NCBI GenBank assembly: GCA_910586905.1
Contig: CAJUIV010000003.1
Span: 18,929-82,928, forward strand
Length of the DNA stretch: 64,000 nt
Origin: an uncultured Christensenellaceae bacterium
GTDB lineage: Bacteria; Bacillota; Clostridia; Christensenellales; CAG-314
Direction: 5' to 3'
Shown here: positions 7,242 through 15,038 of the stretch, in pieces
Layout: the number at the start of each line of letters is the position of its first letter
Numbering within the stretch: the stretch's first letter is position 1
The notes under the pieces: generated by a model
Databases searched by the model: none
Told to the model about the DNA's origin: nothing
What the model saw: only the letters and a program-made list of their open reading frames with translations
Program-made: the position numbers and the translations under genes

Positions 7242-8278
7242 TGAAAAAAGACGGAACTTACAAATTATTTATTATAGCGGCTTTTATTTTTATACTGTTG
7301 ATGACCGGCGGAATGTTTGCATTCGGCGAGCAGCCTGAGTTCGCCACGTCTGCGCGAAGCGCCGTAGTAATGGAGCGTTCGTCTAACCGAATTTTGTACG
7401 AAAAAAATGCTGACGAACATTTGCCGATGGCAAGTACAACCAAAATCGTTACTGCTTTTACGGTTATAAATAATTGCAATTTGGACGACGTAGTGGAAAT
7501 ACCTCCCGAAGCTTGCGGAATAGAAGGCTCTTCTATATATTTAAGAAGCGGCGAACATTTAACCGTTCTCGAGTTACTGTACGGCTTGATGCTGCGCAGC
7601 GGTAACGACGCTGCGGTCGCATTGGCGTTGCACACTTCGGGAAGTATAGAAAAATTTGCCGAACTTATGAACTGTACCGCGAGAAAACTGGGTTGCGTCG
7701 ACAGTAATTTCGTAAATCCGCACGGTCTTCACGACGATAATCATTATACGTCTGCAAAGGATTTGGCAACTATAACTTGCGAGGCTTTAAAAAATCCTGT
7801 GTTTAAAAAAATAGTTTCTGCCAGAACGTATCGAATAGCTAACGAAGGGTTTGAATACGACAGAGTTTTGGTTAACAAAAATAAGCTTCTGACTAATTTT
7901 GAATATGCCGACGGGGTAAAAACCGGATATACTAAAAAAGCCGGCAGATGTTTTGTTGGCAGCGCTACTCGTAACGGTATGCAGGTTGTGGTAGTCGTGC
8001 TGAACTGCGGACCTATGTTCGAAGAAACGGAGTCAATGCTTAATACGGCGTTTTCAAATTACAGGTATGTAAATGTTGTTCCTCAAAATAAAGTATGCGG
8101 ATATATAAAGAAGAACGGAAAGAACGTATATTACGTTTGCCGAGAGCGTTTCTCTTATCCAATCAAAGACGATGAAACGTTAACGACAGAAATTGAATTA
8201 AACTGCGATAGGCAGGAAATACGCATATCGTTAAACGGCAAATTGATTTGTTCTCGTGATTTGACTCCGTTAAGTTGA
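7241..8278 (+). CDS. dacF: D-alanyl-D-alanine carboxypeptidase (DacF-type PBP)
   Basis: 345 residues of the S11 family. An N-terminal signal segment (about 8-28) is followed by the active-site motifs STTK (Ser65, Lys68), SGN (120-122) and KTG (227-229). It trims the terminal D-Ala of peptidoglycan stem peptides outside the membrane. The position behind gerW points to the sporulation-associated DacF, which lowers cortex cross-linking, rather than the vegetative DacA. ATG 7241 overlaps the gerW stop. A strong terminator follows 30 bases after the stop. Confidence 0.9.
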   Translation: MKKDGTYKLFIIAAFIFILLMTGGMFAFGEQPEFATSARSAVVMERSSNRILYEKNADEHLPMASTTKIVTAFTVINNCNLDDVVEIPPEACGIEGSSIYLRSGEHLTVLELLYGLMLRSGNDAAVALALHTSGSIEKFAELMNCTARKLGCVDSNFVNPHGLHDDNHYTSAKDLATITCEALKNPVFKKIVSARTYRIANEGFEYDRVLVNKNKLLTNFEYADGVKTGYTKKAGRCFVGSATRNGMQVVVVVLNCGPMFEETESMLNTAFSNYRYVNVVPQNKVCGYIKKNGKNVYYVCRERFSYPIKDDETLTTEIELNCDRQEIRISLNGKLICSRDLTPLS

Positions 8279-8309
8279 AATTTATAACAAAAAATTCTGT
8301 TTTAGACTA

Positions 8310-8341
8310 GGGATTTGACAATATCAAATCCCGTCTTTTTT
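8310..8341 (+). terminator. Terminator after dacF
   Basis: GGGATTTGA (8310-8318), a 5-base loop and TCAAATCCC (8324-8332) form a perfect 9-bp stem followed by a run of T. It closes the DUF2953-gerW-dacF operon. Confidence 0.8.
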
Positions 8342-8406
8342 TATAGAGATTATTATAAAAAATATATTATATATTACTGACGTTTTGGTAAACGCTTGCT
8401 TTTTTT

Positions 8407-8435
8407 TTGATAAACAGTTACTATTGTATTATAAG
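8407..8435 (+). promoter_or_regulatory. Probable promoter of rluB
   Basis: TTGATA (8407-8412), 17 bases and TATAAG (8430-8435) lie behind the dacF terminator. They leave a leader of about 150 bases before rluB that contains a small AGCCG/CGGCT hairpin. No riboswitch class was recognised in the leader. Confidence 0.45.
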
Positions 8436-8587
8436 AAATATTAGGTTGATGCACAGAACCGTTTAAGATAGAAGCCGTCGATTTTAAATGCGGCTGTTGC
8501 GTATAAAAAAACGTATGCGTTATGCGCGCGTTGTCGGATTGCCGCGGCGTAGGTTGTATTACGTATAGAATTAGGGTGAAAAGTATT

Positions 8588-9289
8588 ATGTTAAGACTTA
8601 ATAAGTATTTGGCCGATTGCGGCATAGGAAGCCGTAGGGAGTGCGATGAGTTAATATCCGCAGGTTTCGTAAAGGTCAACGGAAAAACTGCAGCTCTTGG
8701 ACAAATCGTGGACGATAATTCTCACGTAACGGTTCGAGGCAAAAGAGTAGGCGACAAACAAAAGTTGTATTATATAATGCTAAACAAACCGAAAGGGTGC
8801 GTAACGACGGTAAAAGACGATTTGGGACGAAAAACCGTAATGGATTTTGTCGACGTTAAAGCGCGTTTGTATCCCGTAGGCCGATTGGACTACGATACCG
8901 AGGGTTTGCTTTTGCTTACTAACGACGGCGATTTGTCCAATAAGTTGACTCATCCTCGTAACGAAATCAACAAAACGTACGTTTGCCGTATATCGGGAGT
9001 TTTGAAAGAAAACGAGCGGTTGCAAATGGAACGAGGCGTATTGATTGACGGCGTGAAAACGGCGCGAGCTAAAGTGCGAATCGTCGAGCAGGACCAACAT
9101 CATACTCGCTGCGAGGTAACGATTCACGAAGGCCGCAATCATCAAGTGAAAAAAATGTTCGAAGCGGTAGGAAAAGAAGTCGAGTTTTTAAAGCGAATAG
9201 CCGTGGGCGATTTGCGTTTGGGCGGACTGAATAGGGGCGAATATCGGTTTTTGAACGATTCTGAAGTTGAATATTTAAAAAATTTGTAA
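8588..9289 (+). CDS. rluB: 23S rRNA pseudouridine synthase (RluB/RsuA family)
   Basis: 233 residues from ATG 8588, which follows AGGGTGA. An S4 RNA-binding domain covers residues 1-60 (RLNKYLADCGIGSRRECDELI), and the RsuA-type catalytic domain has GRLDYDTEGLLLLTNDG with the catalytic Asp. It isomerises a uridine in large-subunit rRNA. An earlier in-frame ATG at 8522 would add a stretch without homology to the S4 fold, so the later start is preferred. The gerW-dacF-rluB order is common in Firmicutes. Confidence 0.9.
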   Translation: MLRLNKYLADCGIGSRRECDELISAGFVKVNGKTAALGQIVDDNSHVTVRGKRVGDKQKLYYIMLNKPKGCVTTVKDDLGRKTVMDFVDVKARLYPVGRLDYDTEGLLLLTNDGDLSNKLTHPRNEINKTYVCRISGVLKENERLQMERGVLIDGVKTARAKVRIVEQDQHHTRCEVTIHEGRNHQVKKMFEAVGKEVEFLKRIAVGDLRLGGLNRGEYRFLNDSEVEYLKNL

Positions 9290-9340
9290 GTCGCATCTTA
9301 AAAGACAATCGATTGAATTAAAGATTATACGGAGACAAAA

Positions 9341-10090
9341 ATGAATATTTTATTGACAAACGACGACGGATATGAAAGCGTCGGACTGATGCTATTGACT
9401 GAAAAACTTGCAAGTTGTGGACATAGCGTTTACGTAGTCGCGCCTGACGGTCAGCGTTCCGCCTATTCTCACTCGGTTAATCTCTATAAAAATCTTGAAA
9501 TTCGCAAGCTGGACGCTTATTGCGGAGCAACTTGCGCGTATACCTGTTCGGGAACGCCTGCCGATTGTGTAAAATTTGCCGCTTGCGAGTTGGGCGTAAA
9601 ATTCGACTTGCTTGTTTCGGGTCCCAATAACGGCGAAAACTACGGTTTTGCCGTCATTTATTCCGGTACTGTCGCTGCGGCGGAAGAAGGCGTGATGCAG
9701 AATATAAAAAGTATAGCTCTGTCCCGTAAAGGTTGGCATGCAGACGGCGGCTCGTTTTCGTCTACGGTCGAATACCTTGCGGAAAATCTAAACGAATTGG
9801 CTGCGGTTTGCGGCGAAACTAATTTGATTAGCATAAACGTTCCAGATTTGCCAATGTCGGAGATAATAGGCGTTAAGGTTTGTTCGCTCGGTTTGCACAG
9901 ATTGTTTAAAGATAGGTTTGAACGTGTCGACGGAGACATATGGCGAATATTAGGCGACAGGCAGCCGGTTATCGGCAATGACGGAACGGACGTTCCTTTA
10001 TTGGAGGAAGGGTTTATAACTATAACTCCTGTGTCTGTTTTGCGCACAGATACTTCGGCGTTAATAAAATGCAAAAAATTGGAAAAATGA
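9341..10090 (+). CDS. surE: 5'/3'-nucleotidase SurE
   Basis: 249 residues. MNILLTNDDGYES carries the N-terminal metal-binding Asp pair of the family, SGPNNGENYGFAVIYSGTVAAA is the conserved active-site loop, and SINVPDLP is the late conserved motif. It hydrolyses nucleoside monophosphates in the cytosol and is linked to survival in stationary phase. ATG 9341 follows GGAG. Its stop overlaps the next start (ATGA), so it is coupled to the FAD oxidoreductase. Confidence 0.93.
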   Translation: MNILLTNDDGYESVGLMLLTEKLASCGHSVYVVAPDGQRSAYSHSVNLYKNLEIRKLDAYCGATCAYTCSGTPADCVKFAACELGVKFDLLVSGPNNGENYGFAVIYSGTVAAAEEGVMQNIKSIALSRKGWHADGGSFSSTVEYLAENLNELAAVCGETNLISINVPDLPMSEIIGVKVCSLGLHRLFKDRFERVDGDIWRILGDRQPVIGNDGTDVPLLEEGFITITPVSVLRTDTSALIKCKKLEK

Positions 10091-11304
10091 GAATTGCTGT
10101 AATTGGAGGCGGTCCTTCGGGATTTATGTCCGCAATAACCGCGGCGCAAAACGGAGCGGACGTTACGCTTTTTGATAAAAACGAGAAAATAGGTAAAAAG
10201 CTTTATATTAGCGGAAAGGGGCGCTGCAATCTAACGAATAATTGTGCTCCGCAGGAGTTTTTGACAAACGTAGTAAATAACGGCAAGTTTTTGTACGGTT
10301 CGATATTTAAGTTTACGCCGAGCGACGCGATGGATTTTTGCGAACGACATGGTTTGGCGCTTAAGACTGAACGCGGCAACAGGGTCTTTCCCAATTCGGA
10401 TAAATCTAGCGACGTAATAAAAATGTTTGCCGGACTTTTACGTGAAAATAATGTGAATTTGCGGCTGAACTGCAAAATATTATCTGTTGAACTTGATAAA
10501 AACGGCTTTTTATTGACTACTATTTCAGACATAGTATGTTTTGATAAGGTTATTATCGCTACCGGTGGCGTGAGTTACGGTTCTACGGGCAGTACCGGAG
10601 ACGGGTACGTTTTTGCGCGTAAACTAGGACACAAGATTGTTGACGTTCGTCCTGCATTGTGCCGTTTGTTGTGCGCCGACGTTGCCGAGCTAGAAGGACT
10701 TGCTTTAAAAAATGTCCTTGTTAGCTTGAAGGATAATGAGCGTGTTATCGACTCTGAGTTCGGAGAAATGCTTTTTGCCAAAGACGCCGTTACGGGACCG
10801 GCAGTTTTAACATTGTCTTCGAGAATTAACAAAATAAAATCCGAAAATTTATTCGTAGCGATAGACTTGAAGCCGGCATTGGACTGCGAAAAATTAGACG
10901 CGCGTATTTTAAGAGATTTTTCAAAAAAGATGAATAAAAATTTTATCAATGCGTTGGATGATTTATTGCCCGAACGACTTATTAAAACCGTTGCTCGTTT
11001 AAGCGGAATTCCGCTTGATAAGAAAGTGAATCAAATTACTTTTTCAGAAAGAAACAAATTGATAAAAGTTATTAAATCGCTGAGTTTTAAGTACCTTGGT
11101 ACGGATAGTATCGACTTTGCTATCGTAACGGCAGGGGGAGTCGACGTAAAGGAAGTAAATTCATCCACTATGGAAAGCAAACTTGTCAAGAATTTATATT
11201 TTTGCGGCGAGGTATTGGATGTTGACGCTTATACCGGCGGATTTAATATTCAAATAGCGTTATCTACCGGCTATTCGGCGGGTAAAAGCGCAAGTTGTAA
11301 TTGA
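10087..11304 (+). CDS. NAD(P)/FAD-dependent oxidoreductase (HI0933/BaiN family)
   Basis: 405 residues from ATG 10087, overlapping the surE stop. The N-terminus has the Rossmann FAD motif VIGGGPSGFMSA and GKKLYISGKGRCNLTNN, a hallmark of this family. ATGGVSYGSTGSTGDGY follows mid-protein and CGEVLDVDAYTGGFNIQIA at the end. Members are flavoproteins of uncertain substrate; a few reduce bile-acid intermediates or other small molecules. A housekeeping role is likely, because the gene is widely placed near cmk, plsC and ispH in clostridia, as here except that cmk is absent. Confidence 0.88.
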   Translation: MRIAVIGGGPSGFMSAITAAQNGADVTLFDKNEKIGKKLYISGKGRCNLTNNCAPQEFLTNVVNNGKFLYGSIFKFTPSDAMDFCERHGLALKTERGNRVFPNSDKSSDVIKMFAGLLRENNVNLRLNCKILSVELDKNGFLLTTISDIVCFDKVIIATGGVSYGSTGSTGDGYVFARKLGHKIVDVRPALCRLLCADVAELEGLALKNVLVSLKDNERVIDSEFGEMLFAKDAVTGPAVLTLSSRINKIKSENLFVAIDLKPALDCEKLDARILRDFSKKMNKNFINALDDLLPERLIKTVARLSGIPLDKKVNQITFSERNKLIKVIKSLSFKYLGTDSIDFAIVTAGGVDVKEVNSSTMESKLVKNLYFCGEVLDVDAYTGGFNIQIALSTGYSAGKSASCN

Positions 11305-11312
11305 GGTATGGT

Positions 11313-11660
11313 ATGGGCGCTATAAGAGGAGCTGTGTGCTGCGAAAACACCGTTTGCGACATCGCTGCAAAAGCCGTAACGTTGGTAGAAAGTATTTTGA
11401 ATTTAAATAATCTCGATATTACGGACGTTGACGCCGTAATATTCAGTTCGACCGAAGATTTGGACGCTTGTTATCCGGCAGAGTCCGTTCGTAAATTTTT
11501 TAACGCCGGTAACGTCGCTTTCATGTGTTTGCAGGAAATGCGCGTTGAAAATTCGTTGGACCATTGTTTGCGAGTTTGCGTTTTAACGCAGAAATTAGCG
11601 CAAGACGTGTGTAAGCATTGTTATTTGGGAAGAGCTTCGGATTTAAGAAAAGATTTATAA
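11313..11660 (+). CDS. aroH: Monofunctional chorismate mutase (AroH type)
   Basis: 115 residues. It has the AroH signature IRGAVCCENTVCDIAAKA at the start. YPAESVRKF, CLQEMRVENSLDHCLRV and YLGRASDLRKDL then supply the active-site Arg, Glu, Arg and Tyr known from Bacillus AroH. It converts chorismate to prephenate in the cytosol for Phe and Tyr synthesis. I chose ATG 11313 because GAGG lies six bases upstream; a TTG at 11301 is the alternative. Prephenate is also the precursor used by U32-family RNA hydroxylases, one of which is encoded at 52-54 kb. Confidence 0.87.
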   Translation: MGAIRGAVCCENTVCDIAAKAVTLVESILNLNNLDITDVDAVIFSSTEDLDACYPAESVRKFFNAGNVAFMCLQEMRVENSLDHCLRVCVLTQKLAQDVCKHCYLGRASDLRKDL

Positions 11661-11729
11661 TAAAAGTGCAAAAAAACGTATCGTAGCATAGGCGAATAAT
11701 CAAACCTATATTGAAGTTATTGAGTTTCG

Positions 11730-11770
11730 TTGACGAAATAAACCTAATTTGTTACAATCGTATATTGTAA
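11730..11770 (+). promoter_or_regulatory. Promoter of plsC with an overlapping inverted repeat
   Basis: TTGACG (11730-11735), 17 bases and TACAAT (11753-11758) form a good sigma-A promoter. A perfect inverted repeat TTACAAT-N5-ATTGTAA (11752-11770) covers the -10 and start region and could be an operator. It does not match the FapR operator known for Bacillus lipid genes. Confidence 0.6.
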
Positions 11771-11794
11771 GTAGGTTTATCAGTAGGGAGTAGT

Positions 11795-12541
11795 ATGGGA
11801 AAATTCGTAAGGGCTGTTGCCAGTGTGGCTAAAGTCGCCGTCAGACCTTTTTTTCCGATAAGAGTATACGGGGAAAGAAATATTAAAAATAAAAAATCGT
11901 TGATAGTGGGTAATCACGTTTCCGGATGGGACCCTCTTATTTTTACGATGTGGACAAAGAATTTCATATCTTTCGTTTACAAAGCCGAATTTAGAAAAAT
12001 ACCTTTTTTACGCTGGGTTTTCGACGGTTTGGAATGCGTTCCTGTAAGACGCGGAGAGGTAGATATGAACGCGACGAAAACCATATTGCGTTTACTTAAA
12101 AACGATAAAGCGGTTTGTCTTTTTCCCGAAGGAACCCGCAATCCCAATGTGGATTGTTTGCAGGAATTTCACTCGGGCGCGGCTTTGTTCGCTATAAAAA
12201 CGCATTCTCCTTTGCGACCGTTTTATATTTGGGATAAAACTCGCGCTTGTCTTAAAAACTATATGATTATAGGGGACGAATTCGAATTAAAAGAGTTTTA
12301 CGATAAACCTATAAATCACGATACTTTAGCCGAAGCGACTAACATAATAAAAGAAAAGATGGACGCTTTGAGATTGCAATTAAACGGTATTTTATCTGAT
12401 GAAGGCATAAAAAGACGTAAACGTACGCCTAAAGAAATTGCCAAAATCGAGGCGTATAATAATAAGCAGCGGACACTGAAAAAGCAAATAGCTCAAAATC
12501 TGCAGCCGTTTGACGTTGACGAGGAGAACGACGTTCAGTGA
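11795..12541 (+). CDS. plsC: 1-acyl-sn-glycerol-3-phosphate acyltransferase
   Basis: 248 residues. The acyltransferase block I motif appears as NHVSGWDPL (His and Asp) and block III as LFPEGTRNPN, with membrane-associated N-terminal helices. It makes phosphatidic acid from lysophosphatidic acid at the inner face of the membrane. The C-terminal 60 residues are a charged, Lys-rich extension (RRKRTPKEIAKIEAYNNKQ) longer than in many PlsC proteins. The stop overlaps the GTG start of ispH (GTGA), so the two are cotranslated. Confidence 0.9.
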   Translation: MGKFVRAVASVAKVAVRPFFPIRVYGERNIKNKKSLIVGNHVSGWDPLIFTMWTKNFISFVYKAEFRKIPFLRWVFDGLECVPVRRGEVDMNATKTILRLLKNDKAVCLFPEGTRNPNVDCLQEFHSGAALFAIKTHSPLRPFYIWDKTRACLKNYMIIGDEFELKEFYDKPINHDTLAEATNIIKEKMDALRLQLNGILSDEGIKRRKRTPKEIAKIEAYNNKQRTLKKQIAQNLQPFDVDEENDVQ

Positions 12542-14544
12542 AAATTTATATTCCCAAAGATTCGGGTTTCTGCAACGGAGTATCGACCGCTTTGAAAAAA
12601 GCGATTTCGTTGAACAAAAAAGCCTATTGTCTTGGACAGATAGTGCATAATCAAAGCGTTACGGAAGAACTGCGCGCAAAAGGTATCGTTTTCGTAGAGA
12701 ATATTAGCGACGTGCCGGACGGTGCTACGCTTGTAATCCGCGCGCACGGAGTATCGAAAAGCGTTTACGAAATTGCAAATTCGCGTAATATCGAAATCGT
12801 AGATGCAACTTGTCCCTCCGTAAAAGCGATTCAGCGTAAAGCTGCTGAGTATTACGCCAAAGGCTATCAGATAGTGCTTGTCGGGGATGCCAAGCACCCC
12901 GAAATCGTAGGCGTAAACGGTTGGTGTAATAATTCCGCGATAGTTTTCGACGGTAAAAGCAAGTTGAGCATTGACAATTCCGATAAAGTTTTGATTATGT
13001 TTCAAACAACCTTTGATAACAGATTGTTTGAAAAAAGTTTGCAAAATATTTCCACAGATAGGGTAAAAACGCTTGAAATATTTAATACTATTTGTTATAC
13101 TACTTTACAAAGGCAATATAATGCCCAAATGCTGTCCCGTAAATGCGATCTGACAGTTGTGGTAGGCGATGCAAACAGTTCTAATACCAACAGATTGTAC
13201 GAAATCGCCAAACAAAATTGTCGCGCCTTGCTTACCGATGGTAGTTGTGAGAATATTGACTTGTCAAAATGTAAAAATGTCTGTATTATTTCAGGCGCAT
13301 CAACTCCTACCGAGTTGATTAAGGGGGTTTTGGAAAGAATGATTGAAAATGCAAAAGACACTGTTTCGGTAGAAACGGTAACATCCGACGTAAACGTCGA
13401 GATTACTTCCGTTAACACGGAAGAAAAAACTATGGGTAAAGACGAAGCGATGTTGGCGAAAGCCGTATCCGAAATGAAAGAAGGACACAGATATAAGCTT
13501 GGTCAAAAAGTTAAATGTCGTATTGTGTTGGTAAGCGACGACGGTGTTTACGTTAGCATACCTACTTCTAAAAAGGAAGGCTTTATTCCTAACGAAGAAT
13601 TGTCTTTGGACGGCGACTATCAAACGGCAAAGGCTAATCTCAACGCCGACGATACTTTAGAGTGCGCTGTAATTTCCATGGATAAGGGTATTACTCTTTC
13701 TAAAAAAGTAATCGACGAAAGATACAAGGATGACGCGCTTGTTGCCGATATAAAAGAAGGCAAAGAATTTCAACTAACCATGACCCGCGTCGGAAAAGAA
13801 TGCTTAACGGGTAAGTTGGGCAGCTATACGGTAATCGTTCACGCATCTCAAATCAAAATCGGTTACGTTAAAAATTTGGATACGTATCTTGGCAAAACGC
13901 TTCGCTTGGTTGTAAGCGGACCGGATAAAGTCGACGACAATAAACGCGTGATATTCGCCAGCCAAAAAGCGATTTTGCTTGCCGAAAAGAAAGCCAAAGA
14001 AGACGAATTTTGGAATAATATCGAAGTGGGAGAAATCGTAGAAGGAAAAGTACTTCGTTTTGCCTCTTTCGGAGCGTTTGTCGACGTCAGAGGATTCGAT
14101 TGTTTGGCTCATACTTCCGACCTTGCTTGGGAACACGTAAAAGGACCTCAGGACGTTTTGGAAATAGGGAGTGTTTACGAGTTTGTGGTGCTTGCGCTCG
14201 ACAGAGAAAAGAACAGAGTTTCTTTGGGCTATAAACAGCTACAACCTCAACCTTGGCAGCTTGCCGAAGAAAAATTCCCTGTGGGCACAGTTGTTAAAGG
14301 AAAAGTAGCTCGTATAATGCCGTTCGGCGCGTTTATCGAACTCGACAAAAATATAGACGGACTCCTTCACGTTTCTAACGTATCTTGGGAGTGGCTGGAC
14401 GATATAAACAAAGCTTTGAAAGTAGGAGACGAAATCGAAGTAGAAGTATTGGAATTCGACGGGGAAAACAAGCGTATTACGCTTTCGAGAAAATCTTTAC
14501 TTGAAAAACCCGAGAATTTGGGCGCAAAAGCCGACGAAGAATAA
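12538..14544 (+). CDS. ispH: 4-hydroxy-3-methylbut-2-enyl diphosphate reductase fused to S1 domains
   Basis: 668 residues starting at GTG 12538. Residues 1-275 are IspH, with the three iron-sulfur ligands Cys12, Cys92 and Cys186 and the His motif RAHGV. It catalyses the last step of the MEP isoprenoid pathway. A linker (275-318) leads to four S1-type OB folds at about 321-390, 405-475, 496-565 and 582-655. The second is degenerate; the third and fourth carry the FGAFV/FGAFI signature. This IspH-RpsA fusion is known in clostridia. The S1 half is likely to act in translation of structured mRNAs. It overlaps plsC and precedes rpsO. Confidence 0.92.
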   Translation: MKIYIPKDSGFCNGVSTALKKAISLNKKAYCLGQIVHNQSVTEELRAKGIVFVENISDVPDGATLVIRAHGVSKSVYEIANSRNIEIVDATCPSVKAIQRKAAEYYAKGYQIVLVGDAKHPEIVGVNGWCNNSAIVFDGKSKLSIDNSDKVLIMFQTTFDNRLFEKSLQNISTDRVKTLEIFNTICYTTLQRQYNAQMLSRKCDLTVVVGDANSSNTNRLYEIAKQNCRALLTDGSCENIDLSKCKNVCIISGASTPTELIKGVLERMIENAKDTVSVETVTSDVNVEITSVNTEEKTMGKDEAMLAKAVSEMKEGHRYKLGQKVKCRIVLVSDDGVYVSIPTSKKEGFIPNEELSLDGDYQTAKANLNADDTLECAVISMDKGITLSKKVIDERYKDDALVADIKEGKEFQLTMTRVGKECLTGKLGSYTVIVHASQIKIGYVKNLDTYLGKTLRLVVSGPDKVDDNKRVIFASQKAILLAEKKAKEDEFWNNIEVGEIVEGKVLRFASFGAFVDVRGFDCLAHTSDLAWEHVKGPQDVLEIGSVYEFVVLALDREKNRVSLGYKQLQPQPWQLAEEKFPVGTVVKGKVARIMPFGAFIELDKNIDGLLHVSNVSWEWLDDINKALKVGDEIEVEVLEFDGENKRITLSRKSLLEKPENLGAKADEE

Positions 14545-14564
14545 TCATCAGTTAACTACCGTTT

Positions 14565-14600
14565 ACAACGAGACTAGACGACTCCGACTTCTTTCGTTGT
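14565..14600 (+). promoter_or_regulatory. Stem-loop in the rpsO leader
   Basis: ACAACGA (14565-14571) pairs with TCGTTGT (14594-14600) in the short leader between ispH and rpsO, 30 bases before the start. S15 is known to repress its own mRNA through leader structures in several bacteria, so this is a candidate autoregulatory element. Only the stem itself is seen. Confidence 0.35.
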
Positions 14601-14630
14601 TTGCGGCAAATATAAATTAAGGAGAAAAAA

Positions 14631-14885
14631 ATGACTAAACAAGAAATTATTGCTAAATTTGGCAGAAAAGAAGGAGATACGGGTTCGCCTGAAGTTCAAA
14701 TCGCTTTGCTGACCGAACGTATCAATCATTTGACAGAGCACTTGAGAACCCATCAAAAGGACCATCACTCCAGACGCGGTTTGCTTCAAATGGTAGGTCG
14801 CAGAAAGGGACTATTGGACTATCTTAAACAAACCGATATTGAAAAATATCGTAAGATTATTGCGGATTTGGGTCTTCGTAAATAA
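14631..14885 (+). CDS. rpsO: 30S ribosomal protein S15
   Basis: 84 residues with the full S15 signature (GDTGSPEVQIALLTERI, HQKDHHSRRGLL, GRRKGLLDYL). It is about four residues shorter at the N-terminus than the usual 88-89. It binds 16S rRNA in the central domain early in small-subunit assembly. ATG 14631 follows AAGGAG. The rpsO-pnp order is the common bacterial arrangement. A terminator directly after the gene would uncouple part of the transcription from pnp. Confidence 0.96.
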   Translation: MTKQEIIAKFGRKEGDTGSPEVQIALLTERINHLTEHLRTHQKDHHSRRGLLQMVGRRKGLLDYLKQTDIEKYRKIIADLGLRK

Positions 14886-14893
14886 GCGCAAAA

Positions 14894-14937
14894 AGAAGGA
14901 GACGGGGCTGATTATATTCGTCCTTCTCCTTTTTTCT
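14894..14937 (+). terminator. Terminator after rpsO
   Basis: AGAAGG...ACG (14894-14904) pairs with CGT-CCTTCT (14919-14927), with a 2-base bulge, followed by CCTTTTTTCTT. It lies 9 bases after the rpsO stop. Confidence 0.75.
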
Positions 14938-15038
14938 TGTTTAACTTCAATTTAGTGTCTAGTAATATATAGTCTTTTACCGAAAGACGGCATGAGTCGT
15001 TTTTCTATGGAAATATAGTGTAAGGAGATGTAGAAGTA

